In this document: piece by piece, positions 54,125 through 63,817 of the stretch
Layout: each line of letters starts with the position of its first letter
Numbering within the stretch: position 1 is the stretch's first letter
DNA from: Rhodoplanes sp. Z2-YC6860
GTDB lineage: Bacteria; Pseudomonadota; Alphaproteobacteria; Rhizobiales; Xanthobacteraceae
Length of the DNA: 64,000 nucleotides
Assembly (NCBI RefSeq): GCF_001579845.1
Contig: NZ_CP007440.1
Span: 6,780,029-6,844,028, forward strand
Direction of reading: 5' to 3'
Made by a program: the position numbers and the translations under genes
Notes under the pieces: model-generated
Databases searched by the model: none
What the model was told of the DNA's origin: nothing
Seen by the model: only the letters and a program-made list of their open reading frames with translations

Positions 54125-54223
54125 CCCCGCATCGCGGGCTATACATGCGGTGGTGGCATTGCGTCACCCGGAATCAACCGCCATGATATAACGGCGTTGG
54201 GGCGATATCAGAGCACGACGACC

Positions 54224-55057
54224 ATGACGTTCGGCGGAATTCGTCGAGCTATCGCGAACTCGGATGTCCTGTCGCGAAGCTTCGCGACCATTTTGCTGGC
54301 AGGCATTCTCATCGCCACCGCCTGGCCCGCTACCGCCGAGTCCGAAAATCCGGAGATCGCCTATCGCCGCTCCATCGAACGGCGAACCTTCACCGACGCC
54401 GAAATCCTCGACGGGTTTTTCAAAGTGACGTTCGGCGCCGAGTTCCATGTCGCCGGCGGCGTCGATCGCATCCGCAAATATGCCGTACCGGTGCGCGTGT
54501 TCATCGACAATCGCGCCACGCCCGACCGGACGCTTCAGGTGCAGGCGGCCATCGGCGACATCCGCAGCCGCATCCGCAATCTCGATATCGCAACGACCGA
54601 ACGCCGCGACGACGCCAACATGATCGTGTCGCTGGTGAACGACAGCGATCTGTCGCGCATGATCCGCACGATCTACGGCATCGATCGGGCGCGGCGCATC
54701 CAGCGCACGCTGGAGCCGCAATGCCTGTCGGGCTTCCGCAAGGACGAAGGCTCGCACATCCTGCGCTCCGACGTGATCATCACTGCCGACGTCGGCGAGT
54801 TCGTGTTCTACGACTGCGTCTACGAGGAGCTGCTGCAGGCGCTCGGTCCGATCAACGACGACACCACCGTGCCCTGGACCATGTTCAACGACGACGTCCA
54901 GATGGGCTTTTTCGATCTCTACGATCAATACCTTTTGAACATCCTGTACGACACGCGGGTCCAGCCCGGCATGACGCGGGCCGACGTGCAGACGCTGATC
55001 CCGAAGGTGCTGCCCGACGTGCGCGCCTGGGTCGAAGACAACAACAAAGGGCCTTAA
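54224..55057 (+). CDS. Periplasmic DUF2927 protein
   Basis: 277 residues: signal peptide (cleavage near ATA-ES), then the DUF2927 signature, including CLSGFRKDEGSHILRSDV and the closing LYDTRVQPGMTRADV segment. DUF2927 proteins are secreted and widespread in Rhizobiales with unknown function. ATG 54224 is preferred to the in-frame TTG at 54197 because the signal peptide begins there. Followed by a palindromic element. Confidence 0.88.
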   Translation: MTFGGIRRAIANSDVLSRSFATILLAGILIATAWPATAESENPEIAYRRSIERRTFTDAEILDGFFKVTFGAEFHVAGGVDRIRKYAVPVRVFIDNRATPDRTLQVQAAIGDIRSRIRNLDIATTERRDDANMIVSLVNDSDLSRMIRTIYGIDRARRIQRTLEPQCLSGFRKDEGSHILRSDVIITADVGEFVFYDCVYEELLQALGPINDDTTVPWTMFNDDVQMGFFDLYDQYLLNILYDTRVQPGMTRADVQTLIPKVLPDVRAWVEDNNKGP

Positions 55058-55095
55058 GCGCCCTAAGTCTGCTGAGAGGATTGACGCTCTCGTCG

Positions 55096-55175
55096 TTCGT
55101 CCCCGCGAAAGCGGGGACGAAGCTTAAAGAGGCTGACGGCCGCTCTGGGCAGAACTGGATTCCCGCTTACGCGGG
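55096..55175. repeat. Palindromic element in a convergent gap (C)
   Basis: An 11-bp perfect stem around a GAAA tetraloop (TTCGTCCCCGC / GCGGGGACGAA, 55096-55121) and a second short hairpin (CCCGC/GCGGG near 55162-55175) lie between the tails of the DUF2927 and dehydrogenase genes. Sequence style matches common rhizobial GC hairpin repeats. Confidence 0.75.
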
Positions 55176-55192
55176 CATGAACGGATGCGGTC

Positions 55193-56257
55193 TTAGCGAG
55201 TCCCCAGCGGCTCGATCTTGAGGTTGGCGGCAAGATCGTCGAGCTGCTTGATCAAGGTCGCGGGCAGTGAAACGCCGTTGGCGTTCCGGTCGGCACGCCG
55301 CTTGCGGCGATCCTCGCCCGGCAGACGGATTTTGTCGAAGCCCGGCAGCGTCGGCGACGAGCGCAGATCGTTCAGATGCCGATCCATTTCGGCTGCGAAC
55401 ACCTCCGGCGCGATGAAGCGCGACACGTCGAGCGCTATGACGAACTGCCCGGTGTTGGTCGGGTTGTTGCCTGGCCCCAGCGCGTCGACCACGTCATGAC
55501 CGAACGCGGCGCCGTTGAGCACGCCTGCAAGCAGACCGATGATCAGCGCGAGCCCCGCGCCCTTGTGCTCGCCGATCGGCAGCAGCACGCCTTCGCCGAC
55601 CTTCTTCGGATCGAGGATCGGCTCGCCGGTCTTGCTGTGGATGACCCAGCCTTCTTGCAGCGGCTCGCCCGTCACCTGGCGCTGCCGGATGGTGCCGAAC
55701 GACGACACCGACGTGGCGATATCGAGCACCACCGGTGCGTTCTTGCCCGCCGGAATGCCGACCGCAATCGGATTGGTGCCGATCATCGGCTCGGCGCCGC
55801 CCCACGGCCCCATGTGGTTGACCGTCGACACCGCCGCGTAGATGCCGACCATGCCGTGAGCTACCGGCATCTCGGCATAGATGCCAGCTGCGCCTGCGTG
55901 ATTGGAATTGCGCGCGCCGACCCAGCCGATACCGGTCTCCCTGGCTAGTTCGATCGCCAGATTGGTGGCGTAGGTCATCACCAGATGGCCAATGCCGTCG
56001 TCGCCATCGACCAGCGCAGTCGAAGGCGCGCGCTTCAGCACCTTGATGTTGGGCTTGGCCTTGACGCGGCCCGACTTGAGTTGCGCCACATAGGGAGCAA
56101 GGCGAAAGATGCCGTGCGCGTCGAAGCCGGTAAGATCGGCCTCGATGAACTGCTTCGCAGCGATCGCGGCATCGGCCTCGGGCACACCGGCCGCGACAAA
56201 TGCCTCGCGAGCAAAGGCGATCATCGCCGGAATGGCGTAGCGCTTGTTCTCAGTCAT
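55193..56257 (-). CDS. Ldh-family (malate/lactate/ureidoglycolate) dehydrogenase
   Basis: 354 residues. The catalytic His in RNSNHAGAAGIYAE and the segments AAVSTVNHMGPWGGAEPMIGTNPIAVGIPAG and GEHKGAGLALIIGLLAGVLNGA mark the type 2 malate/lactate dehydrogenase family, which oxidises 2-hydroxy acids with NAD(P). Five bases separate its start from the stop of the hydrolase gene upstream, so the two are probably co-transcribed; a lactone or ester hydrolysed first and then oxidised would fit. Confidence 0.93.
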   Translation of the reverse strand: MTENKRYAIPAMIAFAREAFVAAGVPEADAAIAAKQFIEADLTGFDAHGIFRLAPYVAQLKSGRVKAKPNIKVLKRAPSTALVDGDDGIGHLVMTYATNLAIELARETGIGWVGARNSNHAGAAGIYAEMPVAHGMVGIYAAVSTVNHMGPWGGAEPMIGTNPIAVGIPAGKNAPVVLDIATSVSSFGTIRQRQVTGEPLQEGWVIHSKTGEPILDPKKVGEGVLLPIGEHKGAGLALIIGLLAGVLNGAAFGHDVVDALGPGNNPTNTGQFVIALDVSRFIAPEVFAAEMDRHLNDLRSSPTLPGFDKIRLPGEDRRKRRADRNANGVSLPATLIKQLDDLAANLKIEPLGTR

Positions 56258-56262
56258 CGGAG

Positions 56263-57153
56263 TTACGCCGCGACGGCCCGCGCCTGGACCGGGAAATACT
56301 TCTCCAGCCAGTCATAGATCACCGTGCGCACGCGCGTGTTGCTTTCGGCAAACATGAAATGATCGGTCTCGGCGAAGAGATGCAGGTCGCACGGCTGGCC
56401 CGCGCGCTTGAACATCTCGATCGACTGCTCGGTCGGGGTCACCGAGTCGACCGACGAATGCAGCAGCAGGATCGGCCGGCCGTTGGCCTTGCCGATCACA
56501 TCGTCGGCGCGGAAGTCGTACATGCTCTGCGCCGTCTCGGCGGTGAACATCTGGATGGAATTCCCGGCCAGATGACCGCGCAGATGCTCGGGGATCGGCA
56601 CGATGTCGTAGCGCGGCACCATCAGCGACTTCCCGGTCTTCTCGCGATGATGCTTTCCTTCCGCCAGCATGTCGGTGAACTTCTTCCACGCCTCGGCGCC
56701 CGGATGCTGACCGCGGAACTTGCGCTCGCCATCGCCCCAGCCGCCCGACGAAATGGACGCCGCGACGCGGCTGTCGACGCCGATGGTGTAGACCGCAATC
56801 GCAGCACCGAAGCTCGACCCGATCAGGCCGATCCGGTCGGCCTCCACGTTCGGATGCTTGGTCAGAAACGTGAGCCCGTCGCTCGCCGCCTGCACCTGCT
56901 CCAGGCAGATGAGATTGCCGCGCTCGCCTTCGCTTTCGCCGCAGCCCGGCATGTCAAAGCGCAGCGTCACGTAGCCGAGCTTTTCGAACATGGCGCAGGG
57001 CTCCATGACGTTGCTCGAGCTCGAATTGCTGCCGAAGCCGTGCATGACGATGAAGGCCGGCCGTTTCTCGCCGGGCTTCACGCTGTCCGGCACCCGCACC
57101 GCACCCGAAAGCTTGCGGCCCATCGATTGAAACGTGATCTTGGTGTCGGACAT
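56263..57153 (-). CDS. Alpha/beta hydrolase (dienelactone-hydrolase-like)
   Basis: 296 residues from ATG 57153 (GGAGG nine bases upstream). Nucleophile Ser in [10 protein letters not shown], acid Asp in HSSVDSVTP and His in ETDHFMF make the triad. Its lid and the [17 protein letters not shown] strand are typical of short-chain esterases. It heads a two-gene unit with the Ldh-family dehydrogenase. Confidence 0.88.
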   Translation of the reverse strand: MSDTKITFQSMGRKLSGAVRVPDSVKPGEKRPAFIVMHGFGSNSSSSNVMEPCAMFEKLGYVTLRFDMPGCGESEGERGNLICLEQVQAASDGLTFLTKHPNVEADRIGLIGSSFGAAIAVYTIGVDSRVAASISSGGWGDGERKFRGQHPGAEAWKKFTDMLAEGKHHREKTGKSLMVPRYDIVPIPEHLRGHLAGNSIQMFTAETAQSMYDFRADDVIGKANGRPILLLHSSVDSVTPTEQSIEMFKRAGQPCDLHLFAETDHFMFAESNTRVRTVIYDWLEKYFPVQARAVAA

Positions 57154-57401
57154 TTTTGAATTCCTCCCTGCCCTGCGCATCCGCGCCCGCGGCATCATTT
57201 CCGTCAAAAATCCATGTGCCAGATGCGGATGCGGGTGTCCACGAAACGCTTTGTGGACCCGGCATGCGCAAATCCCGCGCGACAAAAGGCCGATTTAGGC
57301 GCAGTCGCGCGCCGCCAGCTTTTGACGGCAAAACCACAAAATATAGAGGGGTGCCCGGGCAGGTCGCCCATCTGTTGATACTTGTGCGGGGTCGACCTGA
57401 A

Positions 57402-57677
57402 CTAACGCGCCGACCGCGCCAGCACGTCCATGAGTTCGGCGACCTTGCGGCGTTGCTCGGTCTTGTTGCCGCTCGCGATCGCGTGCTCGATGCAATGCGA
57501 GGCGTGATCGCGCATCACCTCATCCTCGGCTGCGCGCAGTGCGGCTCGTATCGCCGACAACTGCGTCACGATGTCGATGCAGTAGCGGTCCTCCTCGACC
57601 ATGCGCGACAGGCCGCGCACCTGACCTTCGATACGCTGAAGTCTTTTGAGGACCGACGCCTTGGCTTCTGCTTGCAT
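57402..57677 (-). CDS. csoR: CsoR-type copper-sensing repressor
   Basis: 91 residues, all helical. The Cu(I) ligands expected for CsoR are present with exact spacing: C33, then H58 (+25) and C62 (+29), matching C36/H61/C65 of Mycobacterium CsoR. The N-terminal [17 protein letters not shown] helix is the family signature. It is divergent from the copper ATPase gene with an operator-like palindrome between them (57687-57705) and represses it until copper binds. Close relatives sense nickel or formaldehyde, but the ligand set favours copper. Confidence 0.92.
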   Translation of the reverse strand: MQAEAKASVLKRLQRIEGQVRGLSRMVEEDRYCIDIVTQLSAIRAALRAAEDEVMRDHASHCIEHAIASGNKTEQRRKVAELMDVLARSAR

Positions 57678-57686
57678 GCCGTCTAT

Positions 57687-57705
57687 GTACCCCCCCAGGG
57701 TATAC
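57687..57705. promoter_or_regulatory. CsoR-type operator
   Basis: GTACCCCCCCAGGGTATAC is a near palindrome with the TACCC...GGGTA form of CsoR/RcnR-family operators, 9 bases before csoR and 23 before the ATPase start, so it can control both. Confidence 0.7.
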
Positions 57706-57728
57706 AATTCAAGCGAGCCGGCAGTCCG

Positions 57729-60086
57729 ATGACAGACCATTCCCACCACCATCACCACGCCGGTCACGACCACACGCACCATCACGCTTCGGACGGCGCA
57801 AAAGCCTTGGACCCGGTCTGCGGCATGACCGTCGATCCGGCGGCCACGCCGCATCAGCACAATCATCACGGCGAGACCTATTACTTCTGCTCCGGCGGTT
57901 GCCGGACCAAGTTCGCCGCCGATCCAAACAAATATCTGAGCCCGCGCGCTGCCGCCGAACCGATGCCGGAGGGCACGATCTACACCTGCCCGATGCATCC
58001 CGAGGTGCGGCAGCCCGGCCCGGGCTCCTGCCCGATCTGCGGCATGGCGCTGGAGCCTGAGATGCCGAGTGCCGACGCGGGTCCCAATCCCGAGCTGGTC
58101 GACATGACGCGGCGGTTTTGGATCGGCCTGGCACTCTCGGTTCCGGTGGTGATGCTCGAGATGGGCGGCCATCTGTTCGGCTGGCATGGGGTCATTGAAC
58201 CTGCGGCGTCGAACTGGATTCAGTTCGCACTCGCGACGCCCGTGGTGCTGTGGGCCGGCTGGCCGTTCTTCGAACGCGGCTGGCAATCGCTCGTGACGCG
58301 CAACCTCAACATGTTCACGCTGATCGCGCTCGGCACCGGCGTGGCGTGGCTCTACAGCGTGGTCGCGACGGTCGCGCCGTTTGCATTTCCACCGGCGTTC
58401 CGCGACGCCCATGGCGTGGTCGCGGTGTACTTCGAAGCAGCCGCCGTGATCACCGTGCTGGTGCTGCTCGGCCAGCTCCTCGAACTGCGGGCGCGCGAAC
58501 AGACCTCCGGCGCGATCCGCGCGCTGCTCGATCTCGCGCCGAAGATCGCACGCCGCGTCGATGCTGACGGCACGGACCAGGAGGTGCCGCTCGACACTGT
58601 TGCCGTGGGCGACCTGTTGCGCGTACGGCCCGGCGAAAAAGTCCCGGTCGACGGCGTGCTGACCGAAGGCCATTCGACGCTCGATGAATCGATGGTCACC
58701 GGCGAGTCCATGCCGGTGACCAAAGACATCGGCGGGAACGTCATGGCCGGCACCATCAACCGCAGCGGCGGTTTCGTGATGCGCGCCGAGAAGGTCGGCC
58801 GCGATACGCTGCTGTCGCAGATCGTCCAGATGGTGGCGACGGCGCAGCGCTCACGCGCGCCAATCCAGAAGCTCGCCGATCGCGTCGCGGGCTGGTTCGT
58901 GCCGACGGTGATAGCGGTCGCCGCGCTGGCCTTTGCGGCCTGGGCGCTGTACGGCCCCGAACCGCGATTGACCTTCGGGCTGATCGCCGCCGTCACGGTG
59001 CTGATCATCGCCTGCCCCTGTGCGCTTGGCCTTGCGACGCCGATGTCGATCATGGTCGGTGTCGGCCGCGGCGCCGAGGCCGGCGTCCTGATCAAGAACG
59101 CCGAAGCGCTGGAGCGGATGGAGAAGGTCGACACGCTGGTGGTCGACAAGACCGGGACGCTGACCGAAGGCCGCCCGAAGGTCGCGGCGCTGGCCACGGT
59201 CGAGGGTGTCGACGAAATACAGATGCTGCGCTTCGCGGCGAGCGTCGAGCGCTCCAGCGAACATCCGCTGGCCCGTGCCATCGTCGAGGCGGCAAGCGAA
59301 CGCAAGATCGAGCTCGCACCGGTGCGTGGCTTCGACTCGCCGACCGGCAAGGGCGCCATCGGCATGGTCGAGCGCCGCCGCGTCGCGCTGGGCAACGCCA
59401 ACTTCCTGAGCGAACTCGGCATCACGACCGATGCGCTGCAAGCCTGGGCCGAGCAGCAGCGCCGCGACGGGGCGACCGCGATCTTCGCCGCGATCGACGG
59501 CAAGCTTGCGGGCGCCATCGCGATCGCCGATCCGGTGAAGGCCAGCACCCCGGAGGCGCTCGCCGCGCTGAAGGCCAGCGGCATCCACATCGTCATGCTG
59601 ACTGGCGATAACCGCACCACCGCCGAAGCCGTGGCACGCAGGCTCGGTATCACTGAGGTCGAGGCCGAGGTGCTGCCTGACGGCAAGAGCGCCGTCATCG
59701 ACAAGCTCAAGCGCGCGGGCCGCGTCGTCGCCATGGCCGGCGACGGCGTCAACGACGCACCCGCGCTCGCGGCCGCCGATGTCGGCATCGCCATGGGCAG
59801 CGGCACCGACGTCGCGATGGAAAGCGCCGGCGTCACGCTGCTCAAAGGCGATCTCAACGGCATCGTCAAGGCGCTCGCGCTGTCGAAGGCCGCGATGCGC
59901 AACATCCGGCAGAATCTGTTTTTCGCCTTCATCTACAACGCGGCCGGCGTGCCGATCGCGGCGGGCGTGCTCTATCCGGTGTTCGGCATTCTGCTTTCGC
60001 CAATCGTCGGCGCGCTGGCCATGGCGCTGTCGTCGGTGAGCGTGATCGGCAACGCGCTGCGCCTGCGCATCGTCAAGCTCGACTAG
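57729..60086 (+). CDS. P1B-type copper-translocating ATPase with YHS and HMBD metal domains
   Basis: 785 residues. A His-rich N-terminus ([16 protein letters not shown]) is followed by a YHS module (about 28-72: [14 protein letters not shown]) and a heavy-metal-binding domain (about 84-110: [24 protein letters not shown]). Then come the P-type parts: the transport motif C429-P-C431, phosphorylation D473 in DKTGT, the SEHPLA HP motif and GDGVNDAP hinge. It exports Cu(I), possibly CopB/SilP-like. ATG 57729 is chosen because it begins the His-rich tail; the open frame extends further. Controlled by CsoR. Confidence 0.94.
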   Translation: MTDHSHHHHHAGHDHTHHHASDGAKALDPVCGMTVDPAATPHQHNHHGETYYFCSGGCRTKFAADPNKYLSPRAAAEPMPEGTIYTCPMHPEVRQPGPGSCPICGMALEPEMPSADAGPNPELVDMTRRFWIGLALSVPVVMLEMGGHLFGWHGVIEPAASNWIQFALATPVVLWAGWPFFERGWQSLVTRNLNMFTLIALGTGVAWLYSVVATVAPFAFPPAFRDAHGVVAVYFEAAAVITVLVLLGQLLELRAREQTSGAIRALLDLAPKIARRVDADGTDQEVPLDTVAVGDLLRVRPGEKVPVDGVLTEGHSTLDESMVTGESMPVTKDIGGNVMAGTINRSGGFVMRAEKVGRDTLLSQIVQMVATAQRSRAPIQKLADRVAGWFVPTVIAVAALAFAAWALYGPEPRLTFGLIAAVTVLIIACPCALGLATPMSIMVGVGRGAEAGVLIKNAEALERMEKVDTLVVDKTGTLTEGRPKVAALATVEGVDEIQMLRFAASVERSSEHPLARAIVEAASERKIELAPVRGFDSPTGKGAIGMVERRRVALGNANFLSELGITTDALQAWAEQQRRDGATAIFAAIDGKLAGAIAIADPVKASTPEALAALKASGIHIVMLTGDNRTTAEAVARRLGITEVEAEVLPDGKSAVIDKLKRAGRVVAMAGDGVNDAPALAAADVGIAMGSGTDVAMESAGVTLLKGDLNGIVKALALSKAAMRNIRQNLFFAFIYNAAGVPIAAGVLYPVFGILLSPIVGALAMALSSVSVIGNALRLRIVKLD

Positions 60087-60093
60087 CGCCACT

Positions 60094-60232
60094 CGTGTCC
60101 CGGACGCGGTGCAGCGTGAAGCGAAGCGGAACGGTGCACCGCTGATCCGGGACCCCGGTTGCTTTCCGCATAAGGAAATAACCGGGGTCCCGGGCGCAGC
60201 GCATCACTTCGTGCTGCGCTGCGCCCGGGACA
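60094..60232. repeat. Complex palindromic element in a convergent gap (D)
   Basis: Outer arms GTGTCCCGG (60094-60102) and its complement (60224-60232) enclose two perfect hairpins: 14-bp arms at 60146-60159/60179-60192 and 12-bp arms at 60191-60202/60214-60225. It lies between the copper ATPase and the SDR gene. Confidence 0.9.
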
Positions 60233-60241
60233 CAAGGTCCG

Positions 60242-61069
60242 CTACGACTGCCCGCCGCTGCAATTGATCACCTGCCCGGTGATGAAGCTCGCATCCTCGG
60301 AGGCGAGAAACGCAATCGCCGCCGCCTGCTCCTCCGGCGTCCCGCGCCGTCGCAGCGCCTGCTGATTGCGGATGTCCTCCACCATCTCGCGGCGGTAGGC
60401 CGCCTCGTCCTCCGGCTCGTCGACGGTGACGCCGGGCTTGATGAACTGCCGCGGCACCACACGATCGGAAATGTCAGTGCCACCCGGCGCCATCGCGTTG
60501 ATGCGGATGCCGTGTCGGCCGTATTCCAAAGACAACACCTTGGTCAGCGCCAGGATACCGCCCTTGCTGGTGGCATAAGGCAAACGGTAAAGCCCGCGCG
60601 TCGACTGCGAGCCGACATTGATGATCGAGCCCGATTGCTGCTTCATCATCACCGGCAGTGCCGCAAGGCAGCACCACATCGTCGGAAAAAGCGAACGCTC
60701 CAGTTCGAGCTTCACTTCGTCCTCGGTGTAAAGATGGTACGGCTTGATGAAGATCGTGCCGCCGACGTTGTTCACCAGGACATCGACCCGGCCGTAAGCC
60801 GCCACGGTCTTGTCGATCATGTCCTGCGCTCCGGCCATGGTCGACAGATCGACCAGCGCCTTCAGCGCCTCGACGCCATGCTCGTGCAACTCCGCAACTG
60901 TCTGCGTCGCGCCCTCGTCGACGCGATCGGCAACAACGATGATGCCGCCTTCGGCGCCAAGCCGCCTGGCGGTCGAGCGGCCGATGCCCTGCCCCGCACC
61001 GGTGACGATGCAGACCTTGCCCTTGAGGCGGCGGCCGCCCGCCGCCCGCGCGTCGAGTTCTGCGGTCAT
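60242..61069 (-). CDS. SDR family dehydrogenase, BenD-like
   Basis: 275 residues. NAD(P) motif TGAGQGIG, Ser in GSQS and catalytic YATSK. The middle segment NNVGGTIFIKPYHLYTEDE and the LERSLFPTMWCC segment recall BenD, which converts benzoate cis-diols to catechol. Encoded next to a Rieske dioxygenase, so an aromatic ring dihydroxylation/dehydrogenation pair is likely. Exact substrate unknown. Confidence 0.9.
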   Translation of the reverse strand: MTAELDARAAGGRRLKGKVCIVTGAGQGIGRSTARRLGAEGGIIVVADRVDEGATQTVAELHEHGVEALKALVDLSTMAGAQDMIDKTVAAYGRVDVLVNNVGGTIFIKPYHLYTEDEVKLELERSLFPTMWCCLAALPVMMKQQSGSIINVGSQSTRGLYRLPYATSKGGILALTKVLSLEYGRHGIRINAMAPGGTDISDRVVPRQFIKPGVTVDEPEDEAAYRREMVEDIRNQQALRRRGTPEEQAAAIAFLASEDASFITGQVINCSGGQS

Positions 61070-61093
61070 GATGATCGGCTCAGATCCAATCGC

Positions 61094-62377
61094 CTAGATC
61101 GAAGTGTGGTGCACGCCTTCGCGGACCGTGAGGTCCTCGCGCTTGGCTTCCGCAAACGGCACATTGTGCGGCAGTACGAAGGTCGCCGACCGCACGCGCT
61201 GGTTTTCCGGCTGCAAGCCCGGCGGCGTCACGCCGTTCTGCAGATCGCGCGCGATCTTCAGGAGCCGCGCCCGCGCCATGATGATGGCGTTGTCGGTCGA
61301 GACCAGGTTTTCCTTGGTGCGATCCTGGATCGGCCCCATGCTTTCCTGCACGGCCGCATCCTGCATCGCGATGCCTTTGACGCCGCAATAGGTCTCGCCG
61401 CGCTTCTGCGCCGCACGATCCATCATGTAATCGTTGTCCATGTTGATGGTCGGACGGAACGAGCCGTCGGGGACCAGCACCACATGCGTGCCGCCGCCCT
61501 TCTTCATCACGTCGATCTCCATGTCGGAGAGCTTTCGCGTCGGATGATAGGTGAAGGTCCAGGTGAAGCAGTTATTGTCGTCGATCGGCACCCAGGCGTG
61601 GGCGTTCAGCGCGTTGTCGCCGTAGGGCGGCACCATGGTGTACCAGGGCATGATCCACTGGGTGATCCGCCAGTAGTAATGGCCTTCCTCAGCGTTGCGC
61701 CGCGCCGCGATGTACAGGCCGCCGGAGGATTCCACGATCTCGAACTTCGGCTTCTGGTCGGACTGATAGCCCGCGCCCTTGGTGTTCCGATGAAGCGGGT
61801 CGCGATGCATGTCGCCGGAGTGCAGGAAGGACACGTGGCTGGAGTCGATGCCGCCCTCCATCGCCTGCAGGTAGTTGCATTCCTGCAGGCGCTTGGAATT
61901 GTAGACCTGGGACTCGGGCAACATCCCCCATTCGAATTCCGGAAACGGCGGCTGCAATTCCGGCGGGCCCATATAGGCCCAGAGAATCCCGCCGCGCTCG
62001 ATCAGCGGATAGGACTTCAGCTTGATCTTCTGACAGAAGCCGCTCTCGGAGGGTTCCGACGGCACCTCGATGCACTGGCCAGTGTGATCGTATTTCCAGC
62101 CGTGATACGGGCAGCGCAGACCGTTCTGCTCGTTTCGTCCGAACCACAGCGACACGCCGCGGTGGGCGCAGAACTCGTCGGTCAGCGCGTAACGGCCCTG
62201 CGTGTCGCGCCAGGCGAGCAGCCGCTCGGACATCAGCTTGATCCGCACCGGCGGGCATTCGTTCTCCGGCAGTTCCGACACATGCATCGCCGGAATCCAG
62301 TAGCGCCGGAACAGATTGCCCATCGGCGTGCCGGGGCCGGTCTCGGTTGCGAACTTGTTCTGTTCAGCTCTGAGCAT
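61094..62377 (-). CDS. Rieske aromatic ring-hydroxylating oxygenase, phthalate-dioxygenase type
   Basis: 427 residues. Rieske cluster ligands C70, H72, C89, H92 (CAHRG and CPYHGW). The mononuclear Fe(II) site is shown by GIDSSHVSFLH with H181 and H186; D178 is the usual electron bridge. Length and start (MGNLFRRYWIPAMH) are like phthalate 4,5-dioxygenase oxygenase subunits. No reductase gene is in view; it may be supplied in trans. It lies just upstream of the SDR gene on the same strand. Confidence 0.92.
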   Translation of the reverse strand: MLRAEQNKFATETGPGTPMGNLFRRYWIPAMHVSELPENECPPVRIKLMSERLLAWRDTQGRYALTDEFCAHRGVSLWFGRNEQNGLRCPYHGWKYDHTGQCIEVPSEPSESGFCQKIKLKSYPLIERGGILWAYMGPPELQPPFPEFEWGMLPESQVYNSKRLQECNYLQAMEGGIDSSHVSFLHSGDMHRDPLHRNTKGAGYQSDQKPKFEIVESSGGLYIAARRNAEEGHYYWRITQWIMPWYTMVPPYGDNALNAHAWVPIDDNNCFTWTFTYHPTRKLSDMEIDVMKKGGGTHVVLVPDGSFRPTINMDNDYMMDRAAQKRGETYCGVKGIAMQDAAVQESMGPIQDRTKENLVSTDNAIIMARARLLKIARDLQNGVTPPGLQPENQRVRSATFVLPHNVPFAEAKREDLTVREGVHHTSI

Positions 62378-62450
62378 GGGCTGCTCCTTGTTGTTTCGCC
62401 CCGACGGTTCGCTCGATCTTACAACAGAGCGAGCATGCCGCGCATCTCTT

Positions 62451-63797
62451 TCAACCCGGCACGTACACCCACAGGTCTACTTGAACGCGCGCACCGGGAA
62501 CCGGCAGCCACGCGGTCTCGACCGGTGACAGCGGCAATGGCGCACGATCCATCGCCTCGTCCCACACTTCAATCGCGGCCGGAAGATCGGCGAGATCCGT
62601 ATGGAATTGCTGAATGCGCACAGCGTTCCGCAGAGAGGTACCGGCCGCGCGGCAGATCGCTTCCGCCTGCCGGATGATCGATCGCATCTCGGCTTTGATG
62701 GGAATGCCGTAGAACGGCTGGCGCGCATCGACCTGCGCTTCGGGGATCAGCCGGCCGCCTTCCATCGCCATCAAGCCGGAGAGGAACAGGAGATCGCCAG
62801 CTTTGACGGCCGACACCCAGCCGTCGAACAACGGCGGCTCACGGCCGCGGATCACCTCACGCCTGGTCTTGCCTTTCGCGGCAATCGAGATGGTGTTGAT
62901 CTCCATCAGGAGCTCGTTGATGGCGAAGCCCGGCTTCGAGGTCGCGATGATGGTCGTCGCCGGCGGACTGTTCTTGAAGTGCGACATCCAGACTTCGTTG
63001 AAGCCCGGCACATCTTCGCGGTCGGTGAGATAGACCTGCGCCTTCACCACGCTGTCGGGGCTTGCGCCCGCGGCCTTCAGCGAGGGCAGCAGCTTCTTCG
63101 TGATGATGAACTCGCTTTCGAGCTTCACGGGCCACTTGCGCCACGGCGCGCGCGGATCGCGCACCTGCGGATCGAGCGCCGGCCCGTCGTCGCTCATCGA
63201 CTCCGCGGTCTGGCCCGGAATGAATCGGAAGTCGCCGGCGCTCAACGCCGGGCTATAGCCCGACACCTGCGGAATGCTGTAGCCGGCCTTCGCAGTCTCG
63301 TGCCTGGCTTTGAAGCCCGGACCGGGCACTGCGGCCATGATCTGGATCTCGATGGTCTGGCCGGTGCGTGAAAACCGCTGATGCAGGTTCGAGGTCGACG
63401 GCGGGATCTTCGAGCCGAACACCTCGTGACGCACCTGATGATAGGGATGCATCGCGCGCTGTGCCGAATAGTACTGATCGACGCGCACCACGTCGGTGAA
63501 GTCGGCTTTGGCCTTGACCAGCACCTCCTTCACATTGCGATAGATGCGGCGCGACTCGCGCTTGTGGTGCGACTCGCCGTTGAGCGGCCGTGCCGCCTGC
63601 TCGACATCGGGCGCGAGCCCGTTGACGTAGTCGGTCGCGGCCTGACCGGTGGCGAACACCCAGCGGCCGGCGCGGATGCCGCGCGCAAGCCGCGCGGTCG
63701 TGTGCGGAATTTTCACCGGCAGGATCGGCTCGACGCTCTGTTCCGCAGCGGTCTTTTTCTGAGCGAGCGAAACACCCGCCCGCGATGGCCGTTTCAT
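62451..63797 (-). CDS. Three-domain RidA-like fusion protein
   Basis: 448 residues containing three successive Rid/YjgF units (about 36-158, 178-312 and 325-448). Each has a hydrophobic start (e.g. WVFATGQAA, DFRFIPGQTAES, LLFLSGLMAMEGG), a central helix with NVKEVLVKAKADF, LLPSLKAAGASPD or AICRAAGTSL, and a final strand. None of the three keeps the catalytic Arg of RidA at the usual place. Rid fusions are found in aromatic degradation clusters, which fits the Rieske and SDR genes next door. Enzymatic role unknown. Confidence 0.85.
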   Translation of the reverse strand: MKRPSRAGVSLAQKKTAAEQSVEPILPVKIPHTTARLARGIRAGRWVFATGQAATDYVNGLAPDVEQAARPLNGESHHKRESRRIYRNVKEVLVKAKADFTDVVRVDQYYSAQRAMHPYHQVRHEVFGSKIPPSTSNLHQRFSRTGQTIEIQIMAAVPGPGFKARHETAKAGYSIPQVSGYSPALSAGDFRFIPGQTAESMSDDGPALDPQVRDPRAPWRKWPVKLESEFIITKKLLPSLKAAGASPDSVVKAQVYLTDREDVPGFNEVWMSHFKNSPPATTIIATSKPGFAINELLMEINTISIAAKGKTRREVIRGREPPLFDGWVSAVKAGDLLFLSGLMAMEGGRLIPEAQVDARQPFYGIPIKAEMRSIIRQAEAICRAAGTSLRNAVRIQQFHTDLADLPAAIEVWDEAMDRAPLPLSPVETAWLPVPGARVQVDLWVYVPG

Positions 63798-63817
63798 CCT
63801 CGACGTCCTTATGTCGT

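Noticed and set aside
57156-57728. N-terminal extension of the copper ATPase frame (191 codons)
   Set aside because: It would overlap the csoR gene and the operator, has no family match, and the His-rich metal tail begins at ATG 57729.
60512-62677. Long open frame (about 721 codons) antisense to the SDR and Rieske genes
   Set aside because: Shadow of the real genes; composition is His/Arg-rich and no domain is visible.
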